Source of the DNA: UBA6544 sp049601975
Lineage (GTDB): Bacteria; Pseudomonadota; Alphaproteobacteria; UBA8366
Direction of reading: 5' to 3'
NCBI GenBank assembly: GCA_049601975.1
Contig: JBMYRC010000014.1
Coordinates: forward strand, 1 to 44,987
DNA length: 44,987 nucleotides
Position numbers and translations under genes: made by a program. This document shows, in pieces, positions 33,250 to 41,800 of this stretch (its first letter is position 1; every line of letters starts with the position of its first letter). The notes below the pieces were generated by a model that saw only the letters and a program-made list of their open reading frames with translations, did no database searches and had not been told where the DNA came from.

Positions 33250-34224
33250 ATGAAGATTTATTCGGTCTTTACCCTCGCTTTTCTTTACGTGGTTTTGGGT
33301 TGTTTCGGTGTTTCGGCGGAACCGGTTCGTTTCGTTGTCGTCGGCGACTTACCGTATAGCGAAGATCAAGCGCGTGTGCTGGAGAGCGAAATTCGCCCGG
33401 CGATCGCGGCCGGGAATTTCCCTTTTGCCATTCATCTCGGTGACTTCAAGGCCGGCGGTGCTGATTGCACGGAAGACGGCCTCATTTCCGCCCACGACCG
33501 GATCATGAGCTTGATACCGGGTCGGGTTTTTTATACGCCGGGCGACAACGATTGGACGGATTGCGACCGCGACAAGCTGAGCAATCCGATATCGGAAATG
33601 AAGCGGCTCACTCGGTTGCGGGAAGTGTTCTTTACCGAACCGGTACCTGTGTCCAATGCGTGGCGATATGAGGCGCAGTCCGGGTATCCGGAGAATGCGA
33701 CTTGGCGACACGACGGTATTCAATTCGCGACTCTTCATGTCGTTGGCACGAATAATGGGCGCCGGGAAATCGAGCTAGACGACAAATCGAAAGCACTCGA
33801 TGCGGTCGATGCGCGCGATGCGGCCAACTCGAAATGGCTCCAGGCGGCTTTTGCAGCGGCATCTAAACCTGACGTAAAGGCGTTGGTCATCGCCATGCAG
33901 GCTGATATCAGCCGGGTAAATTGGACGCGAGATTGCAGCCGTAAGCATCGCTCTAAATGTGATGGGTTCGCGGCCTTGCGAGATGCCCTGATTTCGCAAA
34001 GCGCGGCACTGAGGAAACCGGTTCTTCTCATCCACGGCGACACCGGGCGATTGTGCGTCGACCATACATTTGGCGGCGAGCGGGCATCTAACCTTTGGCG
34101 TTTGAATTCCGCCGGGGATTGGGTCGTCGATGTAATCGTCGTCGAGGTTGATGCCGCGGTGATGAAAAAGCCGTTCGGCTTTCGACGCCTCTTGAAGGGA
34201 GCGGTGTTGCAGGCCGCTTGTTAG
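33250..34224 (+). CDS. Exported metallophosphoesterase
   Basis: A 324-residue protein with an N-terminal signal peptide: a basic start, a hydrophobic core (YSVFTLAFLYVVLGCFG) and a likely VSA-EP cleavage site near residue 23. VLGC nearby is a poor lipobox. The mature part starts with RFVVVGDLPY, then FAIHLGDFKAGG and YTPGDNDWTDC, the metal motifs of the calcineurin-like fold, with LLIHGDTGRLC near the C-terminus as a later motif. It probably works in the periplasm. Members of this exported group are mostly uncharacterised. It has no link in sequence to the CpdA-like enzyme at 26607. It is followed by an epimerase gene 25 nt later. Confidence 0.82.
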   Translation: MKIYSVFTLAFLYVVLGCFGVSAEPVRFVVVGDLPYSEDQARVLESEIRPAIAAGNFPFAIHLGDFKAGGADCTEDGLISAHDRIMSLIPGRVFYTPGDNDWTDCDRDKLSNPISEMKRLTRLREVFFTEPVPVSNAWRYEAQSGYPENATWRHDGIQFATLHVVGTNNGRREIELDDKSKALDAVDARDAANSKWLQAAFAAASKPDVKALVIAMQADISRVNWTRDCSRKHRSKCDGFAALRDALISQSAALRKPVLLIHGDTGRLCVDHTFGGERASNLWRLNSAGDWVVDVIVVEVDAAVMKKPFGFRRLLKGAVLQAAC

Positions 34225-34249
34225 ATCGTTTTTGTGGAGAGCGGAATTC

Positions 34250-35155
34250 ATGGCGATATTGGTGACAGGTGGTACCGGTCTGATCGGATCAGAAGTGGTC
34301 GCACAACTGCTGGGGCGGGGCGAACAGGTTGTCGTTCTGTCGCGGAGCAGACGGGAAATTAATGGAGCGATCGTCGTCCAAGGAGACATTTGCGAAGGCG
34401 GCGCTGTTGAGGAAATAGTGCGTGAATGCGGTGCCGACCGGATCATTCATCTGGCAGCATTTCTCAGCGAAGATTGTGAGCGCGAGCCGGGCATCGCCAC
34501 CGAAGTCAATGTGAACGGGACATTGAATTTGCTCAACGCAGCGGTGGCGTGTGGGGTTCGTCGTTTTGCCTTTGCCAGTAGTATCGCGCTCTATGGATCC
34601 GGTAATATCGTCTTCGCGGAAGATACACCACCCATCGGTCCTGTCTCATTGTATGGCCAGACGAAACAACTTGGCGAAGCACTCTGCGCGCGCTTTTGTG
34701 CTTTACACGGGCTCGATTACGTGGCGCTGCGTTACGGCGGTGTCTTCGGGCCTGGGGGAGAAGTTCGCGGCAGTGGGATGTCCGGCCTGCGGCACCTCCT
34801 GAAACAAACCATGTGGGGCCAAGACGTGACGCTCGACGGTGCGAGCGGCGACGAATGCTTTCAATACATATATGTGCAAGACGCGGCGGAGGCGACGATA
34901 CGTGCGCTGGATCAGCAAGGTTTGACGCATCGGGCGTATAATATCGCGGGCTTGTTGGAGAATTATGTCAGCTTGAAGGAGTTCCACAGAGCGATCTGCC
35001 GAGCTGTCCCGGAGGCGGGGTCAGTTGAGTTTACCGGAGCATCCCACAGTGGATTGCGGGTATCCATCGATCGTATCCGCGAGGATATGGAATTTGAGCC
35101 GCGGTTGTCTGTGGAAGAGGGGATCTGGGATGAATATGCGCGCGGGCGCGTGTAA
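34250..35155 (+). CDS. NAD-dependent epimerase/dehydratase (extended SDR)
   Basis: A 301-residue extended short-chain dehydrogenase. AILVTGGTGLIGSEVVAQLL is the Rossmann GxxGxxG motif. IHLAAFLSEDCE is the usual fourth-strand segment, ASSIALYG carries the catalytic Ser, and VSLYGQTKQLGEAL is the YxxxK pair. LRYGGVFGPGGE and the C-terminal part are typical of sugar or related epimerases and reductases. The specific substrate is unclear. The ATG at 34250 is chosen because it starts directly at the Rossmann strand; the upstream in-frame start at 34232 adds only six residues. It may form a unit with the exported phosphoesterase before it and the monooxygenase after it (78-nt gap with nothing recognised). 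Confidence 0.86.
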   Translation: MAILVTGGTGLIGSEVVAQLLGRGEQVVVLSRSRREINGAIVVQGDICEGGAVEEIVRECGADRIIHLAAFLSEDCEREPGIATEVNVNGTLNLLNAAVACGVRRFAFASSIALYGSGNIVFAEDTPPIGPVSLYGQTKQLGEALCARFCALHGLDYVALRYGGVFGPGGEVRGSGMSGLRHLLKQTMWGQDVTLDGASGDECFQYIYVQDAAEATIRALDQQGLTHRAYNIAGLLENYVSLKEFHRAICRAVPEAGSVEFTGASHSGLRVSIDRIREDMEFEPRLSVEEGIWDEYARGRV

Positions 35156-35232
35156 CGCTACTCACGTGGATTTGGCGCGGGTGGGCATTAGCTCTATCGG
35201 AAAGATGGATTTTGACCGGCGGGAGACGAGAA

Positions 35233-36261
35233 GTGGCGACTAATTTTCAGTTCGGGATTGCGTTGCGGACCCAATATCCGATGGACGTGGATATCAGCGA
35301 TAAATTCGCGGACTTAATGGAACTGGTGCGACTTGCCGATGCGTTAGGCTATGATTCGCTTACCAAGACATCCCATTACAGCACCGCGCCCTATCAGGCG
35401 TTCCAGCAATTTCCGATCCTGGCGCGGCTCTCGGCGGAAGCACCGAACATGCGGCTAAATGCGGGCATTATCCTCCTGTCGATGCATAAGCCACTCGATA
35501 TCGCGGAGCAGCTGGCGACGATCGACGTCATGTGTGGCGGCAAACTCATCGTCGGCGCGGCGCTGGGCTATCGAGAGGTTGAACTCAAGGCGTTCGGGAC
35601 GAATCGTAAGGAGCGGGTTAAACGATTTGAGGAAAACCTGATCGCCCTCAAGCGTCTATGGACGGAGGACGCGGTCGACATGGTCGGCTCGCATTTTGAA
35701 TTGGACGGAGCGACTTGTCTCCCGAAACCCCTACAAAGGCCCCATCCGCCGATCTGGATCGGCGCCAACGCGGACCCGGCCATCGAACGAGCAGCGCATA
35801 TGGGTGATTGCTGGTACATCAATCCGCATAATGCCATCTCGACCGTAATCCGGCAGATGGATGTGTACAAGCGGGCTCTTGATGCGGCGGGAAAGCCGTT
35901 TCCGGACGAGCTCCCAATGCGACGCGAAGTATTCGTCGCGCCCACAAAGGCCGAGGCCTTGCGGCTCTGTGGGCCTTATCTCGCGGGCAAATACGAGAAC
36001 TATACCGATTGGGGCCAAAGCGACGAATTGCCCGATGACGATTCTAAACTCGACCAAGCCTTCGGTGATTTGATCGGTGACCGTTTCCTATTGGGCTCTC
36101 CCGACGAGGTCGCGGAGCAGATTATCGATCTGCACCGGCAAGTCGGAACCAATCATCTGATCATGAGCATGGATTGGGCAGGCATGCCGAAAGAGGCGAC
36201 GCTGGATTGCATGCGACTCTTCGCCGAAGAAGTCGCGCCGAAAGTCCGAAGCGGTCTCTGA
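35233..36261 (+). CDS. LLM-class flavin-dependent monooxygenase
   Basis: A 342-residue luciferase-like oxidoreductase. FQFGIALRTQYP, VRLADALGYDSLTKTSHY, MRLNAGIILLSMHKPLDIAE, GGKLIVGAALGYREVELKAF and RPHPPIWIGANADPAIERAA mark the barrel. The dimeric bacterial-luciferase/alkanal type is the closest broad group. GTG at 35233 has GGGAG 8 nt before it and gives the family N-terminus; a TTG at 35212 is in frame but inferior. It probably depends on FMNH2 from a separate reductase. It is one of four such enzymes in this window, each from a different subgroup or orientation. Substrate unknown. Confidence 0.87.
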   Translation: MATNFQFGIALRTQYPMDVDISDKFADLMELVRLADALGYDSLTKTSHYSTAPYQAFQQFPILARLSAEAPNMRLNAGIILLSMHKPLDIAEQLATIDVMCGGKLIVGAALGYREVELKAFGTNRKERVKRFEENLIALKRLWTEDAVDMVGSHFELDGATCLPKPLQRPHPPIWIGANADPAIERAAHMGDCWYINPHNAISTVIRQMDVYKRALDAAGKPFPDELPMRREVFVAPTKAEALRLCGPYLAGKYENYTDWGQSDELPDDDSKLDQAFGDLIGDRFLLGSPDEVAEQIIDLHRQVGTNHLIMSMDWAGMPKEATLDCMRLFAEEVAPKVRSGL

Positions 36262-36270
36262 CCGGAACGG

Positions 36271-36435
36271 CTACGCCGCTTTCTTCTTCTCTCTTGTCTC
36301 GGTGCGGCGCTCTTTGATCGCGGTCATCTTTCCGCAGCGTTCGCATTTCTTATAGACCCGGACGTCTTCCGTCAGATTGGCTTCTTCATAAAAGAACCAA
36401 AGGTGGAGTCCCGTTGAGCAAAGCAAACTAAACAT
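36271..36435 (-). CDS. Small CxxC protein, 54 residues
   Basis: A short frame with an ATG preceded by AGGGGAA. The protein begins MFSLLCSTGLHLWFFYEEA and continues to VYKKCERCGKMTAIKE, then a strongly basic, Lys-rich tail ending KKKAA. C31 and C34 form a C-x-x-C knuckle, and C6 and H11 could be a second pair of a small zinc ribbon. Phage and host genomes carry many short proteins with the same CxxCG plan. The strong ribosome site and biased composition argue for a real gene. No function can be assigned. It faces the end of the monooxygenase gene on the other strand. The region 36436-36585 beside it is AT-rich and may contain its promoter. Confidence 0.6.
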   Translation of the reverse strand: MFSLLCSTGLHLWFFYEEANLTEDVRVYKKCERCGKMTAIKERRTETREKKKAA

Positions 36436-36585
36436 TCGACAATTCCCCTAAAGTCGCCCCCGTGAGAAAAATTATGACATTAATTTTCTCAATAAAAATA
36501 GAGGTTTAATGAGTTTTAGGAGAAACTTCTTCTCACCCGTACCATATATTGTGCCCCGTTATACGGGAATGCCTACAACGCAAAT

Positions 36586-37440
36586 TTATCCAAACGCCAT
36601 CTTCGCCATAGTGTCGAGACGTTGGCGGACGTCGTCGATGTTCTTCATTGGCACCAGATGGATAACTTGTTCGACCCCAAGGTCTTCGTATTGCGGGAAT
36701 AGATCGGCCTTCGGCGCGATATTCGGCAACGTGTAAACTTTAATGTCTGACCGTTTGCGGCCTTGTTCGCCAAGCAAGGTGTCCAATAACGCTAACTTCT
36801 CGGGCAAATCTTCCGGCATCATACTGGCACCCATCCAGCCTTGCCCTTGCGTGGCGACGCGCCGCAATGCGGGTCTGCTCTCGCCTCCGAAGAAAATTGG
36901 CGGATGTGGTGTTTGCACCGGCTTCGGGTTCTGGGTGCATTCGGGCAAGGTATAAAATTCCCCCTGATAGCTTGGTTTCTCCATCGTCCAGAGCGCCTGC
37001 ATGACACGGATATAATCGCTGGTGCGCGCCCCCCGGCGTTCAAACGGGACCTGTAGGGCGTCGAACTCCTCTCTTAGCCAACCGGCGCCGACGCCGAAAT
37101 CGACACGCCCGCCCGAGAGAAAGTCGACATCCGTGATTTGTTTAGCGGTGTATACCGGATTGCGCTGCGGCACGAGGCAAATACTGGAGCCGAGCCGTAC
37201 GCGATTTGTATTGGCGGCGACATAAGAAAGGACCGTCCAAGGCTCCATCATGCCGTGATCGAAACCTAATAGCTTGCCATGATCCGCATAGGGATATTGC
37301 GATTTATACTGATCGAAAAAGATGACGTGTTCCGGCGCCCAGATGGATGCGAAACCGCGTTCTTCGATGGCCTGCGCTGTTCCCGCGATCAGGTCGGGCG
37401 GTGTGATGGCCGAGCACGGCATGACGATTCCAACATCCAT
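36586..37440 (-). CDS. LLM-class flavin-dependent oxidoreductase (TIGR03619-like), second copy
   Basis: A 284-residue luciferase-like oxidoreductase of the same subgroup as the 12239-13084 protein. MDVGIVMPCSAITPPDL, ASIWAPEHVIFFDQY, VRLGSSICLVPQRNPVYTAK, GGRVDFGVGAGWLREEFDAL and TPHPPIFFGG are shared landmarks. Cofactor could be F420 or FMN. Length is normal and the ATG at 37440 gives a clean start. It is divergent from the DUF6166-like gene. It has no obvious operon partner, so its substrate is not indicated by context. Confidence 0.86.
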   Translation of the reverse strand: MDVGIVMPCSAITPPDLIAGTAQAIEERGFASIWAPEHVIFFDQYKSQYPYADHGKLLGFDHGMMEPWTVLSYVAANTNRVRLGSSICLVPQRNPVYTAKQITDVDFLSGGRVDFGVGAGWLREEFDALQVPFERRGARTSDYIRVMQALWTMEKPSYQGEFYTLPECTQNPKPVQTPHPPIFFGGESRPALRRVATQGQGWMGASMMPEDLPEKLALLDTLLGEQGRKRSDIKVYTLPNIAPKADLFPQYEDLGVEQVIHLVPMKNIDDVRQRLDTMAKMAFG

Positions 37441-37542
37441 GTGTCTTCTCTCTCCAGTATGCGGTTGCCAAATGAATAATAGATCGCGGCACCATCCTGG
37501 CGATCAAGCGGAACGAATCATCTGAAGGTTTTGATATGAGCC

Positions 37543-37941
37543 ATGGAGGGCGCAAGAGTTGTCGCAAAGATTGGCGAGGACATCCGATTGGCGAAAATCT
37601 ATCGCGGACAAAGAACGCTCAAAGGGACCGAAGTGACGGTCGACGGACTGCCGTTGGACCCTCGTATAGATTTTCGCGCGATGTCGGAGGTCGGTTTCGA
37701 ATGGGGGTATAACGGCGCTGGTCCGATGCAGTTCGCGTTGGCGATATTGGCCGATCATCACGTCGACAATGACGGCGTCGCATTGCGGGGTTTCAAATGC
37801 AATTGCGGACTCGTGATTGCCGAAATAGATCGCGATGAATGGACGATTGACGGCGCGCAGTTCGATGGTTCCTTGAATGATGTCACGGATGTGTCTTTAA
37901 CTCTGGAACAGTTGATGAGCCAGCTAAAAAAGCCGAATTGA
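37543..37941 (+). CDS. DUF6166-like hypothetical protein
   Basis: A 132-residue protein. After YRGQRTLKGTEVTVDGLPLD it has FEWGYNGAGPMQFALAILAD, the recognisable core of the DUF6166 family, then FKCNCGLVIAEIDRDEWTID. The pattern of a Y-x-G-x-R strand followed by WGYxGxGPxQ(L/F)ALAIL is what I recognise. The function of the family is not known to me. There is no signal peptide or membrane segment. No clear ribosome site precedes the ATG at 37543. It lies at the edge of the debris field of transposase and topB fragments, in a region where accessory genes of this kind are common. Confidence 0.7.
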   Translation: MEGARVVAKIGEDIRLAKIYRGQRTLKGTEVTVDGLPLDPRIDFRAMSEVGFEWGYNGAGPMQFALAILADHHVDNDGVALRGFKCNCGLVIAEIDRDEWTIDGAQFDGSLNDVTDVSLTLEQLMSQLKKPN

Positions 37942-37992
37942 TTACGGCGGAAAAGCTTTTCATACTTCACCTACTGGGTGTTTGAAAGACGA

Positions 37993-38124
37993 TCATCTAA
38001 TTGTTCGGAAATGGGAACCTTCTTGGACGAACCGCTCGATGCTGGCGTTGAGATTGCCCGGCAGGAAGAAGTTCTCGAGTAGGATGCGGTTCTTGAGGGT
38101 TTGATGCATCGTTAGGTTTTCCAC
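37993..38124 (-). pseudogene. IS3-family transposase fragment (orfB C-terminal part)
   Basis: About 43 codons read VENLTMHQTLKNRILLENFF, then LPGNLNASIERFV. This is the well conserved stretch near the end of IS3-group DDE transposases, where the usual form is HQTLKNRILLENYYLPGDLE. Both the catalytic domain before it and the NHRRYHESL tail after it are missing. No inverted terminal repeats were found at its ends, so this is a scar and not a mobile unit. Confidence 0.7.
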
Positions 38125-38138
38125 TGAGTCTGAGTGTG

Positions 38139-39147
38139 TTAGGGCGCACCTCTGACATGACCCATGATGTTATCATTTAGCCATTCTGCGAGTTCAGCAG
38201 AGACATAACTGGCGCCAAATCTCAGGGCGACTTCCTTGTTACCAGACGGAATCTTTAGCGCCGTTCCGGGCTCTGAATTCTGCTGAACACGAGTTGGAGA
38301 AGCGGCGTTATCAGCTATGCGTTTCCTGACCATCTTTTTTGGTGCGTTGATCTTGGCGCCGTGCTGGCTGTTTTGCGACCGCGCTAGCCTCGCTCATTGT
38401 CCTGGTTTGAATCAATTCATGGGGACATCGCGGATACGCTGGCTTTGGTCTCGTCGGGAATGACAATGTTTTCCCCCTCCGCAATCTTCTTGGTGAATGA
38501 CATCTGTGCTGGTGTTGCCAGCCTGGAACCCGCCGTTCCAGTCGCCTCGCCGTCAGCTTTCTCGGACACGTATTGGTTGAGGAATATCTGGCAGATAGAT
38601 CCTGATTTGGTATAGTCCGGCGGCGGCTTGATTCCCTTCTGCCGGGCGATGCTGTCAGCAAAGTGTTTCATTGCAGGTGTTGGTGGACGCCCTCCAGCGT
38701 GGGTGCCACTTGCGGTAATAAGCAAGGGTGATCCATCGACAACGGCGCCTTCTTTTTGCTTGCCAATAATGTGTTAGGCGACAAATCACACGGCGTCGAT
38801 TGCGCCAATCATTTCCTGCTTGCCGATGGCGACTCGTCCAGCAGGCATTCGAGTTGCGCCGTCGCTCCTAGGTCAACAAGCGTCGGATCGGCTTTTTTGA
38901 GGAAGCCGAACAGCGACAGGCCGGTTTCGGTTGGGATGATGTTCTTTCTCTGAGTAACCAAGAAAGACTGTTTTTTCAATCCGCCGATGATTTCGGCTCG
39001 GGTTGCCGGTGTACCGATGCCTTTGGCTTGCTTTAGGTGTTCTCGCAGAACTTCGTCGTCAACAAAGCGCCAGTCATTCTGCATCGCCTCGATCAGGGTG
39101 CCTTTGTTGTAACGCGGTGGTGGGCGGCGTTCGGCGAGGGATAGAAC
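38139..39147 (-). pseudogene. DNA topoisomerase III (TopB type), C-terminal remnant with frameshifts
   Basis: Fragments of a type IA topoisomerase lie in order. PRYNKGTLIEAM and LKQAKGIGTPATRAEIIGGL form the conserved block of the topoisomerase domain, then KNIIPTETGLSLFGFLKKAD. GRPPTPAMKHFADSIARQKG and MSFTKKIAEGENIVIPDE come from the region after it, and LKIPSGNKEVALRFGASY from the extreme C-terminus. The frame changes and stops occur between blocks (for example near 38800 and 38400). The N-terminal Toprim and active-site Tyr region is absent. Plasmids and integrative elements of alphaproteobacteria often carry such topB genes. The remnant starts directly behind the stop of the DNA ligase gene, on the same strand. 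Confidence 0.75.
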
Positions 39148-40728
39148 TCAGCCCGCAAGGCGGCTCAAGTTGTCGACCCAATCGGCGTCTTCCGCGGGCT
39201 TGTCCCAGCGGATGCGGTGAATGCGCGGAAATCGCATGGCGAGGCCGGATTTGTGCCGGCTTGAGGGGTGGATAGAATCGAACGCCACTTCGAAGACCAG
39301 ACCCGGTTCGACGGCGCGAACGGGCCCGAAACGCTCCGTTGCATGGGCGCGGACCCAGCGGTCGATTGCGATCAACTCGTTATTAGTGAAGCCGAAATAG
39401 GCCTTGCCCACGGGCACGAGTTCGGCCCTGCCATCCTCGGCATCGCGCCAGCAGCCGAAGGTATAATCGGAATAGAAGGACGAGCGTCTGCCGTGACCGC
39501 GCTGGGCGTACATCAAAACGCAATCGACCAGCATCGGATCGCGCTTCCACTTGAACCAGGGACCTTTGGAGCGGCCTGCGAGATAGGCGCTGTCCCATCG
39601 TTTCAGCATCAGTCCTTCGATGCCGTCGGTGCGGGCATTGGCGCGGAGCTCCGCGAGCGCTTCCCAGGTGTCGAATTCGATCAACGGGGAAAGGTCGATC
39701 CTGGACGGACGATTGACGGCATGCCAGCCTTCGAGACGCTTGCGGCGAGCCATCAGGTGGTGCGGCCGGAGGTCTTCCCCGGCTTCGAACAGGATATCAT
39801 AGAGGCGCAGATGTGCGGGGAATTCCGCGAGCATCTTCTTCGTCACGATCTTCCGGCCGAGGCGTTTCTGCAGATCGTTGAAGGGGGCCACAATGCCGTC
39901 CCGGGCAACCAACAATTCGCCGTCGATCACCGCGTCGAATTCGGCGCCGGACAGAACATCCGGAAAGGCGCGGCCGATGTCGTCGCCGGCGCGGGAGTAA
40001 AGCCGTCGCTCGTCGCCTCTGGCGACCAGCAGCACTCGAATGCCGTCCCATTTCCATTCCGCGGCGAAGGCGGCGGGGTCGAGGCTAGAGAGATCAGCTT
40101 CGTCAAGCGGGTTGGCGAGCATCGGCGGGCGAAACGCCAATCTGTCGTCAATCTGCGGCGGCGGCGCCTTATTTTCCAGCCAGGCGAATAATGACTCGTA
40201 GGGTGGTGTTAGACCGAACCAAAGTTCCTCAATCTCGGCGAGAAGTTTGTCCCCGAAATCGGCCAGTGCCGTCTTTGCGAGCCGCGCCGAAACGCCGACC
40301 CGAAGACCGCCCATCAGGAGCTTGAGGAGCGCAAAGCGCTGCGAGATGGGCATCTCGTCGAGCCAGCCTTCGATCAATAGGGGTACGTCATTCCGGCCCG
40401 CGTTCCGCAGTTCCAAGACGACGCGCGAGAGGCGAAACGCCTTGTCGGATTCCTGTCCGCCTGGCCAAAGCAGCGAGACCGTCTCCGCCAGATCGCCGAC
40501 ATAGTCGTAGGACAGGGCAAAAAGCGTTGGGTCCACCCGCGCCTCGGTCAGGCCGCGCACCATCGTCGCCTTGGCGCCCGGCAAATCGACGGTGCCGGCG
40601 AGGATCGCAAGCGCCCAGCCGCGATCCGGGTCCGGCGACCGGGCGAAGTAATCTGCCAACAGCCGTAGTTTGCCGTTGCGCTGCGGGGTATGGATGAGGT
40701 TGTCGAGGAGTTCGGCAAAGGCCTTCAT
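39148..40728 (-). CDS. ATP-dependent DNA ligase of the Lhr-associated repair cluster
   Basis: A 526-residue ATP-dependent ligase. The N-terminal DNA-binding domain is followed by the nucleotidyltransferase motif I EWKWDGIR with the adenylated Lys226. Later come GELLV (motif III), EGLMLKRWDSAY (motif IV) and GPWFKWKRD (motif V), then an OB-fold that ends in HKSGLAMRFPRIHRIRWDKP. In Alphaproteobacteria this type is encoded with an exonuclease, a helicase and PdeM and is called the cisplatin-damage-response ligase. Start at ATG 40728 overlaps the exonuclease stop by 4 nt; an in-frame upstream start would add residues from the neighbour. Role: sealing nicks in a DNA-damage response. Confidence 0.92.
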   Translation of the reverse strand: MKAFAELLDNLIHTPQRNGKLRLLADYFARSPDPDRGWALAILAGTVDLPGAKATMVRGLTEARVDPTLFALSYDYVGDLAETVSLLWPGGQESDKAFRLSRVVLELRNAGRNDVPLLIEGWLDEMPISQRFALLKLLMGGLRVGVSARLAKTALADFGDKLLAEIEELWFGLTPPYESLFAWLENKAPPPQIDDRLAFRPPMLANPLDEADLSSLDPAAFAAEWKWDGIRVLLVARGDERRLYSRAGDDIGRAFPDVLSGAEFDAVIDGELLVARDGIVAPFNDLQKRLGRKIVTKKMLAEFPAHLRLYDILFEAGEDLRPHHLMARRKRLEGWHAVNRPSRIDLSPLIEFDTWEALAELRANARTDGIEGLMLKRWDSAYLAGRSKGPWFKWKRDPMLVDCVLMYAQRGHGRRSSFYSDYTFGCWRDAEDGRAELVPVGKAYFGFTNNELIAIDRWVRAHATERFGPVRAVEPGLVFEVAFDSIHPSSRHKSGLAMRFPRIHRIRWDKPAEDADWVDNLSRLAG

Positions 40729-41732
40729 TCGTCCTCGTCCTCGTAGCCCACCAGCGACAGCGCCCGCGCCTTGATGCCGCGCGTCTCCGCATAGTGGACA
40801 AGGGCCTCCTCGCGGCCATGGGTCACCCAAATCTCTTCCGCTTCGACCGCCTCAATCGTCGTCGTCAATTCGTCCCAATCCGCATGATCCGACAGAATGA
40901 GCGGCAGCTCGACGCCGCGCTGGTAGGCGCGTTGGCGGATGCGCATCCAACCGGACGCGAACGCCATCATTGGATCAGTGAAACCGCGCGACCACTTGTC
41001 TTTGGAGGCATTTGGGGGTGCCAAGACGATTTCGCCTAAAAGCCCGCTCTTATTCTGCGGGGTTACAGGCGCCAGCGTGCCGAGACGGATGCCAAACTCT
41101 TCGTATAGCTCAGAGATGCTCTCCAAGGCTCCATGGATGTAAAGTGGCCGGTCGTATCCGGCTTCCCGAAGTAGCGCCATCACCCGTTGCGCCTTGCCCA
41201 ACGCATAGACGCCGACGAGATGGGTTCGGTCGGGGTTGCGCGCGACGGAGGCCAGTAGTTTGGCGATTTCGCCCCCGTCGTCGGGATGGCGAAAGACCGG
41301 GAGGGCGAAGGTGGCTTCGGTGATGAATAGGTCGCAAGGCACAACTTCGAAGCCGTCGCAGGTAGGGTCGGGGCGGCATTTGTAGTCGCCGGAGACGACG
41401 ACGCGCGCGCCGCGATGCTCCATCACGACCTGAGCGCTACCGAGGACGTGGCCTGCGGGCGCCAGCCAAACATCGACCTCGCCGAGCCGCAGGCGTTCCC
41501 AGTACCGCAATGGCTGGTGGTAGCGGCCCGCGCCCGTGCCGAGCCGCGCTGAAGCGATGGCGAGCGTTTCCTGAGTCGCGAGCACGGCGCCGTGACCCGG
41601 CCGGGCATGGTCGCCGTGGCCGTGCGTCACCACTGCTCGCTCGACGCCCGAATGCGGATCAATGTGGAAATCGCCCGGCACGCAATAGAGGCCTTTCGGC
41701 GTTACCTTGAGCCAAGATTTGGGTTTTGGCAT
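40725..41732 (-). CDS. Ligase-associated DNA exonuclease, MBL/beta-CASP fold
   Basis: A 335-residue metallo-beta-lactamase-fold nuclease. THGHGDHARPGH is the HxHxDH metal motif. GHVLGSAQVVMEHRGARVVVSGDYK is the second metal region, and LSDHADWDEL and VTHGR are the later beta-CASP motifs. It resembles the SNM1/Artemis-like branch, which trims DNA ends. It is translationally coupled to the ligase (ATGA overlap) and divergent from the helicase across about 70 nt. Processing of damaged or joined ends for the ligase is the role inferred from context and known co-occurrence. Confidence 0.9.
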   Translation of the reverse strand: MPKPKSWLKVTPKGLYCVPGDFHIDPHSGVERAVVTHGHGDHARPGHGAVLATQETLAIASARLGTGAGRYHQPLRYWERLRLGEVDVWLAPAGHVLGSAQVVMEHRGARVVVSGDYKCRPDPTCDGFEVVPCDLFITEATFALPVFRHPDDGGEIAKLLASVARNPDRTHLVGVYALGKAQRVMALLREAGYDRPLYIHGALESISELYEEFGIRLGTLAPVTPQNKSGLLGEIVLAPPNASKDKWSRGFTDPMMAFASGWMRIRQRAYQRGVELPLILSDHADWDELTTTIEAVEAEEIWVTHGREEALVHYAETRGIKARALSLVGYEDEDE

Positions 41733-41800
41733 CTTGCTTGTTCCTAATTTGTTCGTATTGTGGTGAGCTAATCACTCGAAAGCAAGACGGCAATAACAGG

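Noticed and set aside
37993..38124. Complete insertion sequence
   Set aside because: Only about 43 codons of transposase remain and no terminal inverted repeats or target duplication were found.
39268..40191. 307-residue plus-strand open frame
   Set aside because: It is the mirror of the DNA ligase gene, which has all ligase motifs; the plus-strand product has none.
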